Translations under genes and position numbers: made by a program | Notes under the pieces: generated by a model | The model's database searches: none | The model's input: the letters and a program-made list of their open reading frames with translations, nothing else | Told to the model about the DNA's origin: nothing | Source of the DNA: Hygrocybe punicea | Lineage: Eukaryota > Basidiomycota > Agaricomycetes > Agaricales > Hygrophoraceae | Direction of reading: 5' to 3' | Length of the DNA stretch: 64,000 nucleotides | NCBI GenBank assembly: GCA_963556145.1 | Contig: OY744462.1 | Location: forward strand, 5,332,001-5,396,000 | Shown: positions 10,449 to 21,289 of the stretch, in pieces | How positions within the stretch are numbered: position 1 is the stretch's first letter | How the letters are laid out: the number at the start of each line of letters is the position of its first letter

Positions 10449-12284
10449 TCATTGCGAAATGCAAACTTGAGAATCGAGAGCATGATCGATGATGGATTTA
10501 GCGATACCGGGATCTTCGATAGGAGCCTGGTAGCGGTATTGGGGGTGCGACGTGGGAAGGTTCTGGGGAGTGCGTGGCATGAAGGCGGTCGGCTTGGTCA
10601 GTCGCGTATTTGAGGGAGGAACTATGGTGATTGGGTGCTCGCTGATAGGCCAGGCAGACGTCTTCTCAGTGGGTTTCGTGGCGGGTCTGGATGTGGAGGC
10701 CGCAGGCGGGTTGGGAAACGTTTCTCTAGACTTGCCTTTCGCCTTCGATGGGATCTCTACACCATCGAATCTAACCTGTTTACGAAGCCATTGTACCTCG
10801 GCTTCTAAGACTTTGATCTGTTCGTTGTCATCGTCTATGTCAGAGGTCGTAGACTGAAAAATGTCTGCATGCTCGGGAAGGACTTCGGGTTCATAGGTCG
10901 GTGCCTCAACAATGGAGACGAAGTTGGTTTTAATGTGGGGCGGCAGATCACGTTGGAAGGGCTCTGTGGGGTTACGGGTAGGGGGAGTGCGGTTTCCAGG
11001 GTTCTGTGCATGCCACGCATCAAAGCGTTCCCTCATATTTTTGCCGACGATAGCCTTTGGAAGGTACATCCCATTGGGCAATACGATGCGGCCGTGCTCG
11101 TTTTTGTGGCATATCCCATCTCAAGTGTACTGCTCGCAAATAGGACAATCACGAATGCGGTGGAACGGATCGTTGCAAAAGGGACAGTTGAAATTGGTGA
11201 CCCCTTGTCCCGACGTGGTTGGCTCGGTCCTGTCTGCACAAGGCCTCAAATGGCTGTTACGTTCGGTAAGGGCTTGTGTGAGGATGGTGAGCTGTTGTGA
11301 AACGAGATGAAAGAGGTCGGACACATTGGGTTCGACCGGTTCCACTTTAGGGATGATCAGGTCATAGCGAGCGGGCGGCGGGTAACGGGTAGCGGGTTCT
11401 ATGGGGGTGGAGTACCTGATGGCGGCAGACAAAGTAGACAAAAGACGAGAGACCATAGATGGTTCGGCGGTGGTACTGGCCAGCAGGAAGTGGGCGCAGT
11501 TGTGAAAGTCCTGGAAGTTGTACGGGTCGCTATGGAAGTGATTGGGCTTCTGGTATTGTAGACGGGTCTTGATATCTCTCTTGAGTTCGGCATGAAAGCC
11601 ATTTTCGTATGTGATATTGCGTTCTCGGGGAGAGATCCGACCCTTGTCTAGGAGAAACCCTGAGATCCAGATGAACTCGCAGTAATATTTGCCAAGTTTG
11701 GCACGGGTACGGATACTGTAAGTGTTTTGGGTGTGTGTAAGACGGTCGAGATCCACCATAGTGTACCGGTGATTGTCTTCTGTGCCTGGGTAAAGCACAA
11801 GTACGCTCTTTTTGAACGTGGCATAATCGACGCCGGTCACGCTAGATAAACTCGCCCAAAGCTCGTAGTCGCTAAGCGATGCATAGCGCAGACTATGCTT
11901 GATGCGTCCTGCATTGTCGAGAGTGGCATCGGCAGCAAGTATCTCGACTTCTTCGAAGAAGCGGTTTAGATTGAGGGGGTTCCTGTCGAAGGTCGGGGCC
12001 GTGGAGTGACTGCGAGCAGGCATCTGTTGAGGAGTAACATGGGGAATGGTAGCAGTCGAGGATCTGGCAGTTGAAGTCATTGTGGGTGGAAGGAGCTGAG
12101 ATGTCGATGAAGCAGTTGTCGGGTGTATGATGAGTGGGTCGGGTAACGTTGACGATGAAGGTGTGGGCGAAGACGAGGACGTGGACGAGGATGAAGACGA
12201 AGGTGAAGACGGAGTTTTCGATGTCGAGAGCGAGTGTGACGTAGACGGAGGTTCTAACGAGGTCGAGGTCGGGGACATAGGCAA
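10449..12284 (-). pseudogene. Gypsy-2 copy 1 gag with CCHC zinc knuckle
   Basis: Gag builds the particle and binds element RNA. After a Ser/Thr/Pro-rich N-terminus, the capsid-like core carries FDRNPLNLNRFFEEVE, SLSDYELWASL and FQDFHNCAHFLLAS. A zinc knuckle C-x2-C-x4-H-x4-C (CPFCNDPFHRIRDC) follows near 11170. A TGA at 11121-11123 interrupts it in frame; copy 2 has CAG at the same codon. The second part (LPNGMYLPKAIVGKN, then a Pro-rich stretch and a short heptad-like helix IKVLEAEVQWLRKQV) continues to 10449. About 310 bp of leader separate the start from the LTR. Confidence 0.88.
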
Positions 12285-12576
12285 TGCGGGAGCGGAGCTA
12301 AGATCGGATGAGTCGGGTGTTATAGTGATGATCGGTATATCGACCGATTCGAAACTGTCGGATGAGAGATATAAGGGTGTATTAGACCCTGAGACGAGCG
12401 GAAGATTGTTGTGTCAAGCGAGATGATCGGGTACTAGTTGAAAGAGGTCGTCGTCAATTGTCGGGTTGAAGGCGGCTAGAGAAAGTTCTTGTTGAAGTGT
12501 TCTTCGAGGAAGATCTCGAAGATGTCGGTCAGAGGGTGGGATACAGGAGGAGGAAGCTATGGTGATGCTAAACTAT

Positions 12577-12594
12577 TCCTCGTGGTGGGCTCCA
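12577..12594 (-). other. Putative primer-binding site of Gypsy-2 copy 1
   Basis: Two bases inside the 5' LTR end, the minus strand reads TGG followed by a G/C-rich 15-mer, the position and form of a tRNA primer-binding site (complement of a tRNA 3' end ending in CCA). Copy 2 has the same 18-mer with one CpG to CpA change (39729-39746). I could not assign the tRNA. Confidence 0.6.
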
Positions 12595-12596
12595 GA

Positions 12597-13381
12597 TGTA
12601 GTGGCAAGGTCGGGGTGGCTGTGGAACTGTAATCCTAGCCTGGGGTAGTCAGCGTAGAAGTTACTGGGAATAGTTAGCAAGCTTCAGATAGATAATAAAA
12701 GGACTAGTGGTAATAAGCCGCCGACTAAAACTACTAAAATCTAATGATACTGACGTATACCGACGAGGCCGATGATGTTGGGTATGGTGGGTCGGGTGTC
12801 GGGTGTCGAGTGGTATAACGACAAAGATGGTAGAAGGACGGGATGAGTGTCAAGCAAACCGACGAGTTAAAAGAGTAAGTGATTTTGGTAGGAAACGGAT
12901 TCTGAGTGGGAGAAAGCAGGGGAACTGGTTTCTTATTCAGAGACGGCACTTGGGCACCATTTTTATACTACAAATTTCTGTACCTAAATTCGGACGAGAG
13001 TCCTCGGCCGATGAGAGAAAACAAAGGAGAATATAAATGGAGAAGTAGGAAGAGGGTTGCGAGGCGACCATGACAGGGAAAATGGGTGGAAGATATAAAA
13101 ACCCATAAAAGATGTAATGTACTTTACTATATCTCCATAAGGGAGACGCTAGGCGCAAATAAGGCAAGTCCGATGTCGGGATCCCAATCCGATGAGATCT
13201 ATCTTTGATATTTGAAGTTCCATGAGTTTAGGAGGTGGGCCAACCAGGTACGTGAGCGGCCGTGCTAGTCGGTATGCATCGGGTTGCGTCGGGTTCGAGC
13301 GTGGATTGCTAGAGACGTCGGGTTCGAGCAGATTTGTGAGATATCGAGTTTATGGCCTGAGAGGGTCGAGGACCCTCTACA
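12597..13381 (-). repeat. Gypsy-2 copy 1 5' LTR (785 bp)
   Basis: Complete LTR bounded by TGTAG and CTACA. It is the reference for the other Gypsy-2 LTRs: 4317-4458 (partial), 20697-27756 (interrupted) and 39749-40480. It contains the sequence GGGCACCATTTTTATACTAC near 12955, which in the copy-2 left LTR is the insertion site of the 6.3-kb inverted-repeat element. Confidence 0.92.
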
Positions 13382-13474
13382 GTGATATCTCACCACATTT
13401 CTATTTCACTTATCCACCCTTAAACCCCTATCCCTTTAAAGTATAAAGAATGTCCTGTAGTAACAAAAAGAGGG

Positions 13475-13933
13475 ATTTTATACAGTCATGGGGACTGTTT
13501 TTATAGTATATGTGTGGGTAGTCTACTTTCATTCATGTCTACTTCAGCCGATGGAAACTACAAAGAGAAGTTGGAATGGGGATGTGAAGAGGGAGGTTGC
13601 AATGCGACAAAGACAGGAAATGGAGGGGAAAGCAAATATCCATGAAAAAATTCACATATCTCCATAAGGACGAGGGGATTCATATATAGGGCAAGTCCAA
13701 AGTCAGGAATCACGTCCAATGAGATCAGTCCCCTATAATTGGGACTCCATGGCTTATGAGCCTGCCAGATTTGGTCTGAGAGTGGCCATGACAAAGCGGT
13801 ATATGTCGGGTCATGTCACATCACATCACGTCAGGTTACGTCGGGTTTGAATGTGAGTCATTGGGAGTGTCAGATTCATCTGGATTCATGATATATTGAC
13901 AATATGGACTCAGGGGGATGTCGACTGTCTACA
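13475..13933 (+). repeat. LTR-3 family, 3' fragment
   Basis: Matches the latter half of the complete LTR-3 copies at 43399-44220 and 50340-51239, including the stretch around the TATAG-like box and the CTACA end at 13933. Its first half is absent. About 90 bp of unassigned DNA separate it from the Gypsy-2 LTR end at 13381. Confidence 0.75.
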
Positions 13934-14159
13934 CTGCATCATACCAATGGGGCCAGCCACCTTGCAGTTGCAGCCCAAACATCGATAGACATCATGGTGT
14001 GTTCCACAAAGTGTTTGGTGTGGTTGCCGGTGATCCATGGGGCCACCTTGCAGTTGCAGTGCCAACGTCAGTTGATGTCACATCATGTTCCATGAGGTGG
14101 CTGGCATGGTCAGCTGTGATCCATGGGTGTTGGGACAGGTATGGGCAAGCAGGTTACGG
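13934..14159. repeat. Short tandem duplication of about 110 bp
   Basis: Two related units carry the shared words CATGGGGCCACCTTGCAGTT and GATGTCACATCATG-like sequence, followed by a third partial unit (GATCCATGGGTGTTGGG). No coding domain is recognised. It is bounded by an LTR-3 end and the LTR-4 copy. Confidence 0.5.
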
Positions 14160-14916
14160 TGATATGCACTCACCTGCACTGACCACTGAATCAATGAATT
14201 GAACAGGTTCTAGCTATCCTTCGAACTGAGCCCGACATGCTGCAACTTCATGATGGCTCACGACCACTAGTACAACCTCGCGATCATATTGCGATTGTCT
14301 CTGATGAAATCGCAGGCCATGATAGAGAAGCCCCCAAATCAGATTGAGCCCCTGACTCTCACATAATTGTTCACCTTTCATACAGCAATGCCCTGTTTCA
14401 TCCTAGATAGATCAACTCATTTAGAACACTTGTTCCCTTTCTCTCAATAAACTCCGTTGTGCTCCCTTTGTTATGAGATCATCATCATCCTCCTTTCAGC
14501 ACCCTTTTTGGCTACATTTTCATGTGATTCCTACTTATTCCTCTCTTTTGACCCCTATTAGACTAGGTTTCCTTTCTTTCCACAACCTTTTGCTTTGCCT
14601 CCAATCTCTGACCCTCATCGTATAAAATAGCTGTGTAGATTATGCTTATGGACAGCACTTGAGCACATAGTTCCCTTCCCTCCCACTTCATTATATCTCC
14701 CTCGAAGTCATTTCGACATTACTTTCTTCGAGTTTGACCATCGCCTACTTAAGTTCTATTACCTCAATCCTCTATCGCTGTTGCGACTTTAATTGCTAAG
14801 TCACACTATCGATCGCAATCATCACAAGACTCATTGAAGCTATGTACTTCACTTACTTGCAATTACACCAGTTGTAGAGTGTTGTTTTAGTGCACAGCAC
14901 CTCAACTAGCATATCA
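14160..14916 (+). repeat. Solo LTR, family LTR-4 (757 bp)
   Basis: Starts TGATATGC and ends GCATATCA, a perfect inverted end with TG..CA. The flanks are ACGG (14156-14159) and ATGG (14917-14920), a 4-bp duplication differing by one CpG to TpG change. A TATA box (TATAAAATAG) is at 14621-14630. A second copy with the same TATA box is at 35769-36520. No coding sequence inside. Confidence 0.75.
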
Positions 14917-16900
14917 ATGGGTACAATGTGTACCCAGCACATTGTTAGGGCCTGACATGGGTACAGGTAAACCCATGGTATTTCCTAAATTGGTAACATG
15001 AGTTTGGATATGGTATCCCAGCTTGGACACCGTGGCCAAACTGCACCCATTACCTGCAGTTTACAGGTATGTGGGTGCACACAGAGGGGCCAAATGGCCC
15101 CAATTGTAAGTTTTTATTCACTATTTTTCTACTTATAATCTACTAACCAACTACTAGTGTATCATCACAACTGTGACACAAGAATAAACACAGCGACAAC
15201 ACAACAACAAGACAATGACAATGATGAACTTGAAGGAAAATGGCTGGGAAGGTGGTGCACCCACCTACCGGCCCAGGTGCATACCCCAAATCCATCCTGT
15301 CAACATCAGCTAACAAGGGGAATGAGAGGACAAGAACTTCTTGTCCCTTCCTGCTGCCACCCATAAAACCCCACCTCACAAACATGGGCTGATGCATCAA
15401 CTGATGTGTAGACGTTGTTTGCAAGGTATTCAGTGTGGCGATGACAAAGATGGACACTGCAAAAACAGTGGGAAGGAGAGGAGGATGAGAAGTTCCCATC
15501 CATCCTCCTATCAGCCCTCAAGCCACCACACCTCACGAACACACACAGACACTGTAGAGGCTCCAGACCCTCTGGACCCATATCCTCTCCATATCCCACT
15601 CTGTTCCCATCCATTTCCACTTGATTATTAATGATTCCACTTGATTCCACTCTATTTCATCAATTCTGCTCCAGATCTGACTCTGGAATTGTTCCTATCA
15701 ACCATGCGATGAGACAGGGATGACAACAACAAAGGCAATGTAAAGGGTCACCACCAGCAATGGTGTGGTAACCAGTGGGAACATCATTGAGATATTGCCA
15801 CCACAACCACTGGTGCCACAATCCTTGCACAACTTGATGGCAGTGCTGATCTAGACCATGAAAATGATGACAGGGACAATGGGGATGTCAGAGGTGACAT
15901 CTCCATTGGATTTATTCATGGTGGATCATTGGGAGGGCTGCAGGGGCCCTTGATGGTACAGGTAAGTACCCACCCTTTCCAACTTTCCCCCCCATGTACT
16001 AACCCCTTCCCACTTCTCTTTGGGCCCAGGAACCCTCCCCAAACCCTCCCCTTGCTTTTTCCCCCATTGGCCTCTCTTCCCCACCCTTTCCTCACCACCC
16101 ATTGGCACCCCCCCCTATACACCCTTCCCTGCCCCCCAGCATCCATCCATCCCCTCACCCACCCTCCAGCGCCATCCCCCATTAAGGATAGACCACCAGC
16201 AACACCTCTGCAAAGGTGGGTACCCACCAGTTCAGTGGCAGCACCCCATGTATCTTTTTTCCCCTTCTTTTATTTCATGTAGATTCATGTATATTAGTAT
16301 GCAGTATGAACAATACTGACATATATGAAGATCTGCAAGAAAAGAAGGCAGGATGGTGTATAAGTTGAGCTCATTGTTGACAACAACAAGTGCACATGAC
16401 CAGTGGTGATGGGCAGGGCCATGGTAACAGTGATGGGAAGATCTGAGCATCAAGGTGCATGTTCCTGATGTCAGATCTTTGCCTGATCACTGTATTTATA
16501 TTTCATTATAGGTAGGTATACTACAAGTGCCTGAGCTATTTAACCTTTATTGCAGGAGGCCCTACATCAGAGAATTTACCTCTAACTAGAATGTGACAGG
16601 GTATGTCACCACCTCTAACTCATGAGAGCAGTTGGGACCCACAGGTGAATTGGTTACAAAATTATAACAAGCTGCCAACAATTTTTCCAGGTGCAAAATA
16701 GTGCAGTGTCAGTAGTGGCATAGGTTGTTCTTTCAAATTTTCAACAATAGGTGTAATGAATCCAATCACTGGCAAGCTTCAGTCTCTGATAAACACAGGA
16801 GACAGATGAGGATTTTTTGCCATCAAATAATATTGAGATATCCACTGAAATATTGAAATTATTTTTGTTGTTATCATAAGTCCAAAAATGTTGTAAAAAG
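14917..16900. other. Non-genic stretch, unassigned
   Basis: No conserved protein domain is visible on either strand. It holds a short GT..AG intron-like segment (15100-15160), a strongly C-rich polypyrimidine block (about 15965-16230) and the palindrome GGTGGGTACCCACC (16214-16227). Bases 16800-16880 recur inverted at about 44265-44345, so at least part of it is repetitive DNA. Confidence 0.5.
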
Positions 16901-17078
16901 TAAGGTTATCCAAATGCAGTATTCACACCAAAGATAGTGCAGGCAAAATTTTAGATTATTCAGTCTCCAGATATTCAGGCACATGGCTTTGTGCCTGAAT
17001 ATCTGGAGACCGAATAGTTTAAAATTCTGCCTGCACTATCTTCGGTGTGAATACCACTTTTCAATAACCTTATTGTTT
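16901..17078. repeat. Palindromic repeat P1 (arms about 85 bp)
   Basis: Arms 16901-16987 and 16991-17078 are reverse complements with few mismatches; the centre is GCACATGGCTTTGTGC. Outer ends read TAAGGTTAT and ATAACCTTA. No TSD could be assigned. Confidence 0.8.
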
Positions 17079-17138
17079 ACTTGGTTTTAAAGTTTCTTTA
17101 CTATAATCTAATCATGTCCAATACAACTGGGCTTCCCA

Positions 17139-17387
17139 CGCACAGATGCCTGCACTCACCCTGGCTGCAATCAAGAGCCCATATGCCTCTCCCTTCATCT
17201 CACTCCAGGTTCCACTCCCCGTGTCTCAGTTACACCAAACTTATATACCTTGGAAGGACAGAAGGTGTCCTTCCAAGGTATATAAGTTTGGTGTAACTGA
17301 GACACGGGGAGTGGAACCTGGAGTGAGATGAAGGGAGAGGCATATGGGCTCTTGATTGCAGCCAGGGCGAGTGCAGGCATCTGTGCA
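17139..17387. repeat. Palindromic repeat P2 (arms about 120 bp)
   Basis: A nearly perfect hairpin: 17139-17258 and 17265-17387 are reverse complements around CTTGGAAGGACAGAAGGTGT. Both strands therefore encode the same open peptide (starting MPALTLAAIK or MPALALAAIK), which is a consequence of the symmetry and not evidence for a gene. Confidence 0.88.
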
Positions 17388-17685
17388 TAGTGAATGGCAC
17401 GGGTAACCCGTGGGTATTGGCGCTGTACCCGTACCCGTACCCACAGCTACCCCTACCCGTGATCCGGCGAGTTTACCCGTCATTTTGAGCCCCGGATCGT
17501 CTAAAACGGTCAAGTATTGAGTGAGTTATGATCAAAACAATGAAGAATGATTGTTTTGATCATAACTCACCCAATACTTGACCGTTTTGGACGATCCAGG
17601 GCTTAAAATAAAGCTCACGGGTAGGAGAATCGTACCCGTACCCGTACCCGTGGCCACCCTTACCCGTGACCCGTGCCATTCACTA
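17388..17685. mobile_element. Foldback MITE P3 with hAT-like ends (298 bp)
   Basis: Ends are TAGTGAATGGCACGGGT and ACCCGTGCCATTCACTA, a 17-bp perfect inverted repeat of the TAGNG type seen in hAT elements. Inner arms around 17470-17600 are also complementary, making the whole element foldable. Several GTACCCGTACCCG units lie inside both ends. Flanking 8-mers (TCTGTGCA and ACAAGGAT) do not match, so the flanks were rearranged or the insertion was not standard. Confidence 0.7.
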
Positions 17686-18288
17686 ACAAGGATAAAGACA
17701 ACGAAGTGAACTACAAAAAGCTAAGGGTCTACGAGGACGAGGGTTTGAAGGGACTAAAACATGATTTTGACTATGAGGAAACAGGGACTAAGGGTATCTT
17801 CTTTTATTTTTGTACGGTCGTCGGGGACCGTTTTATAGTACATGAGTGAGTAGTCTACTTTCAGACATGTCTATTTCGGCCGATGGTAAACTACAAAGAA
17901 AGGTTGGAATGGGGATGAGAAGAGGGGAGTTGCAATGCAACAAAGACAGGAAAATGGAGGGGAAAATGAATGTCCAAGAAAAAGATCTAAAATCTCATAC
18001 ATATCTCTGAAAGGATGAGGGGATGCATATATAAGGCAAGTCTGAAGTCAGGGATTGAGTGCGATGAGAACTGTCTCCTATAATTAGAACTCTGGGGCTT
18101 CTGAGGCTGCTGGATTTGGTCTGAAGGCAGCTGTGACAAAGCAGCATACGTCAGGTCACATTGGTCACATTGGGTCACATCACGTCAGGTTACGTCGGGT
18201 TGGAATGGGAGTCGTTTGGAGGTGTTGGGTTCGTCCGGATTCATGAGATATTGACGATATGGACTCAGGGAGATGTTGGGTCTCTACA
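17686..18288 (+). repeat. LTR-3 family, 5'-truncated copy
   Basis: Colinear with the latter 600 bp of LTR-3 (compare 43670-44220), ending CTCTACA at 18288. The first part is missing at the junction with the MITE P3. DIRS-A coding sequence begins directly after its end. Confidence 0.8.
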
Positions 18289-18304
18289 CTGTTACATTGT
18301 CTTT

Positions 18305-19460
18305 ATGCCTAAGTATGAGAACACCAATGACATGCAGAATCAAATACAAGGGACACTGGACCTCGACAGAGAAGTCTGGGATACATGTCTTAAGATTACT
18401 GAGGAATTCCACGCTGGTAGAAAGGAAAAGTCAGATGCCATCCTCGAACTTGCAAGCACCATCCTGTTTCATGGGTCAATGGAAGAGGATATGACTAATA
18501 GACAGGCTTTCAGCGCCTACTGCTGAATGTTGGACAGTTTCAACCACATCCGATGAGGTGGCTTATCCTGTTCAAATGCCACCAACCAACTTGTTGACCT
18601 CGAGTATGGCAAACATGATACTGGAGCTGGCGACAACAACACCACTGTATTACCAAGACCAAACTCCAACCTATCGTGACCATCCAAATGACCTATCACC
18701 AATGAAGACAACAACAACACTCATCCTCCCAAATGGCGGGTCAACGTCTCTCTTCTCCCGTGGATCATTCGGGAATCTCTCCATCCATCAGTTCTGCCCA
18801 TGTCTCTACAGGAAACCCAATCTTCTCTTGAGAATTTCTCCTGCCACTGATTGCCCTCAGTTCCCTCCTTCAGAATGGACCAACCTCATCTCTGGATGGG
18901 CCATTGACCTTGACCATGTCCTCTCCAGACTCTTTACCACTTCCTCCTCCAACTCACAAAAGGAACAGGTTTGCTCCTTCGAAATCTCACTTGGCCCTTC
19001 TTCCCCTGCCAAAACTGTTACCTCCCATGGTGAATGGATCACTGCATAGGACCCTACCATTGAAGCGACCCTATTTGTGTTTCCAAAATGCAAGCATGAA
19101 TTACGACAGTACAGATGCTACATCTCTGCACTTTTCGCAGCACTCCTGATTGAACAGCACCCACGTGTCATATCCCTTGACAAGGGGATCTGGATCTGTG
19201 TCGCCCAATGATGGGACCTCCTCCTCACTGATGCAAGTGAGTTTGCCAACCTCCAACTCCATTGGATCCATTCCTGGGAAAAATTACATGAATCATGGCA
19301 TTCAGGCTCCACTGCCTCACAGTCCCGGAAATGCGATCCCTGCTGCTGCTGGAATGACAACAAGTGCCCGAATTCCAACAACAAATGCAATTACATGCAC
19401 ATCTGTTCCAAATGCCCTTCTCCGGGCCACAAAGGTACCGAGTGTACACCAGCCAAATGA
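18305..19460 (+). pseudogene. DIRS-A gag-like protein with CCHC zinc knuckle
   Basis: Aligns by eye with the DIRS-C gag (61114-62193): shared features are the helix KSDAILELASTI against KISAILELTLIL, the CPQFPPSEWTNLISG block, the ISLGPSSPAKTVTSHGEW block and LQLHWIHSWE. A zinc knuckle C-x2-C-x4-H-x4-C (CSKCPSPGHKGTEC) sits near 19400-19440. Several stops and frame changes break the first third (for example after FSAYC at about 18523). The role inferred from the family is particle formation and RNA binding. Confidence 0.8.
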
Positions 19461-20696
19461 GGAGGATTTCTGGTCACGGCACCCTAAGTATGCTTGCCAC
19501 CTCATCTGGGATGTTAATTGCCCGGTGTTCCTCACCATCGCCCTCTCCAGTCTTTATGAATTGCCCATTCCTGAGGTCCCTGCCAATGAAGTACTCAATG
19601 GACCCACAACATCCACCATTCGCAACCACCCTGATCTCTTCAAGATCATCACACCTATCCAGGTTACTGTCTTCACTATCTATCTGTGCAATCATTCGAA
19701 CTGAAGGTCTAGATTACCCAACCACATGGGACAATTCCCATAGACCCATAACCGACCCAGAGCACCATGCCTTCCTCTGCACACAACACAACACTGAGGT
19801 CTCCCTGGGACAATTTCACCATCTTTTGGCCCAGATCTCCTCCCCAGGATGTATAGTATGCCCCTGGGGGTAATCCTCAAACCCCATGCTACCAAACTCT
19901 GCATGGTGGTCAACCAAAGCATGGAACCATTCTCCCAGAACTCGCTCATCCCCAAGGAGGCCCGGTTTGTCTGAATGGACAACTTACACCACCTTGGCAA
20001 CGCTCTGCACCATGCCCACACAGCTGAACCATCTAGACCACTTGTTGTCTTCAAATCCAACATGTCCCGTGCCTACTGGCTGATGCCAATGGCCCCCTTG
20101 TGGCAAATACACCAGGTCATAACCATTGACCATGAATACTTTGTCAACCAGTGCAACCATTTTGGTAACGGTGCTGGGGGCTGTGTGTTCAGTACCTTTG
20201 CTTGCCTCATTACTTGGATTGCCATCTTCATCCTGTTCCTCTACAACCTTTTCACCTATTTCGACAACAACTTTTCCTGGGAGTTTGCTGACAATGTTTC
20301 ATGGTACCCTCTATACAACAAATGAATGCTGACTAAACAGGTCTGTCTCCTCACGCTCTGGGATCTCAGCATACCGCATGAGGAACAGAAACAGGAGTGG
20401 GGGGAGTCTCTCATGATCATCGGTTTTGAGGTGGACCCCAATGCCCTCACCATTGCCGTGCCACCTTAGCACCGCACAGAACTCCTTCTTGCCCTCCGTT
20501 CCTTTGTGGCCATGGGCCAATGCCACCCCCTCAGAGATTCCCAATGTATGGCTGGCTGGCTCAATTGGACCCTCAATGTCTACCCTCTTTTATGCCTGGG
20601 ACTGTCCATGCTCTACCACAAGATGCATGGGAAATTGATCCCCCATGAACAGCTCTGGGTTAATTCCACACTCACCCACGAACTGACTTGGACCGC
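19461..20696 (+). pseudogene. DIRS-A reverse transcriptase (inactive)
   Basis: RT motifs are visible in pieces: MPLGVILKPH-like residues after 19850, RMDNLHHLGNAL-type sequence near 19980, FKSNMSRAYWLMPMAP near 20050, the QCNHFGNGAGGCV block near 20150 and the catalytic region LFTYFDNNFSW near 20260. DIRS-C has YVDD there, so the second catalytic Asp is Asn here and the copy cannot polymerise. Further stops occur at about 20323 and 20467. The frame is cut by the Gypsy-2 LTR at 20697. Confidence 0.85.
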
Positions 20697-21289
20697 TGTA
20701 GTGGCAAGGTCGGGGTGGCTATGGAACAATGATCCTAACCTGGGGTTGTCAGCGTAGAAGTGACGGTGGAATAGTTAGCAAGCTTCAGTAAAGTGGTAAG
20801 GGACAAAGAGGAGAAAGCCGCCATGTAAAACTACTACTATCTATCGAGACCAGTCTAAGCTGACATTGTCAGGTATGGCGGGTCTGGTGTCAGGTGACGA
20901 GTGATATAGGAATATTGATGGTAGAATGATGGAGAGTGTCAAGAGAACTGATGAATTGTACGAGTGAAGGATTTTACTGAGAAGCTGATTCTGAGTGAGG
21001 GGAAATGGGGAGACTGGTTTCTTATTTTGACACGGTGCTTGGGCACCATTTTCAGTAGACCCAGTCGTTTTGGTTAACCCAATCGCAGATATAGTTGCAA
21101 AAGGTAGGTACACATAGCGCAGTTGCTTGCTGGGGGGGTAGGTTAACCCAAGAGACAGCTCTTGCTGGGGAAATGTGGGGTGGTAGGTTGACCCAGGTAC
21201 AGCTCTTGCTGGTCAAGGGTGGCAGGGTGGGTCAACCCAGTGTCAGCTCTGCCATGGGGTAGGTTAACCCAGGACAGCTATTCTGGGAA

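Larger units (their letters stand above)
4317..13381 (-). mobile_element. Gypsy-2 copy 1: Ty3/gypsy retrotransposon with an antisense gene
   Basis: On the minus strand the order is 5' LTR (13381-12597), primer-binding region, gag (12284-10449), protease (10436-9831), RT/RNase H (9266-7515), integrase (7499-6186), then a 1.5-kb stretch holding a plus-strand gene, a purine tract (AAGACCCAAGGAGA, complement of 4459-4472) and the last 142 bp of the 3' LTR. Gag to integrase is one reading frame (all start coordinates divisible by 3) broken by TGA stops at 11121, 10449, 7515 and 6609, plus a shifted segment at 9130-9850. The second copy is at 20697-40480. Confidence 0.92.

Noticed and set aside
15916..16282. 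Pro-rich and Gly/Lys-rich frames around the C-rich block
   Set aside because: Composition-driven frames on both strands without domain or intron support.
17146..17380. Pair of matching peptides on both strands
   Set aside because: They result from a perfect palindrome and not from two genes.
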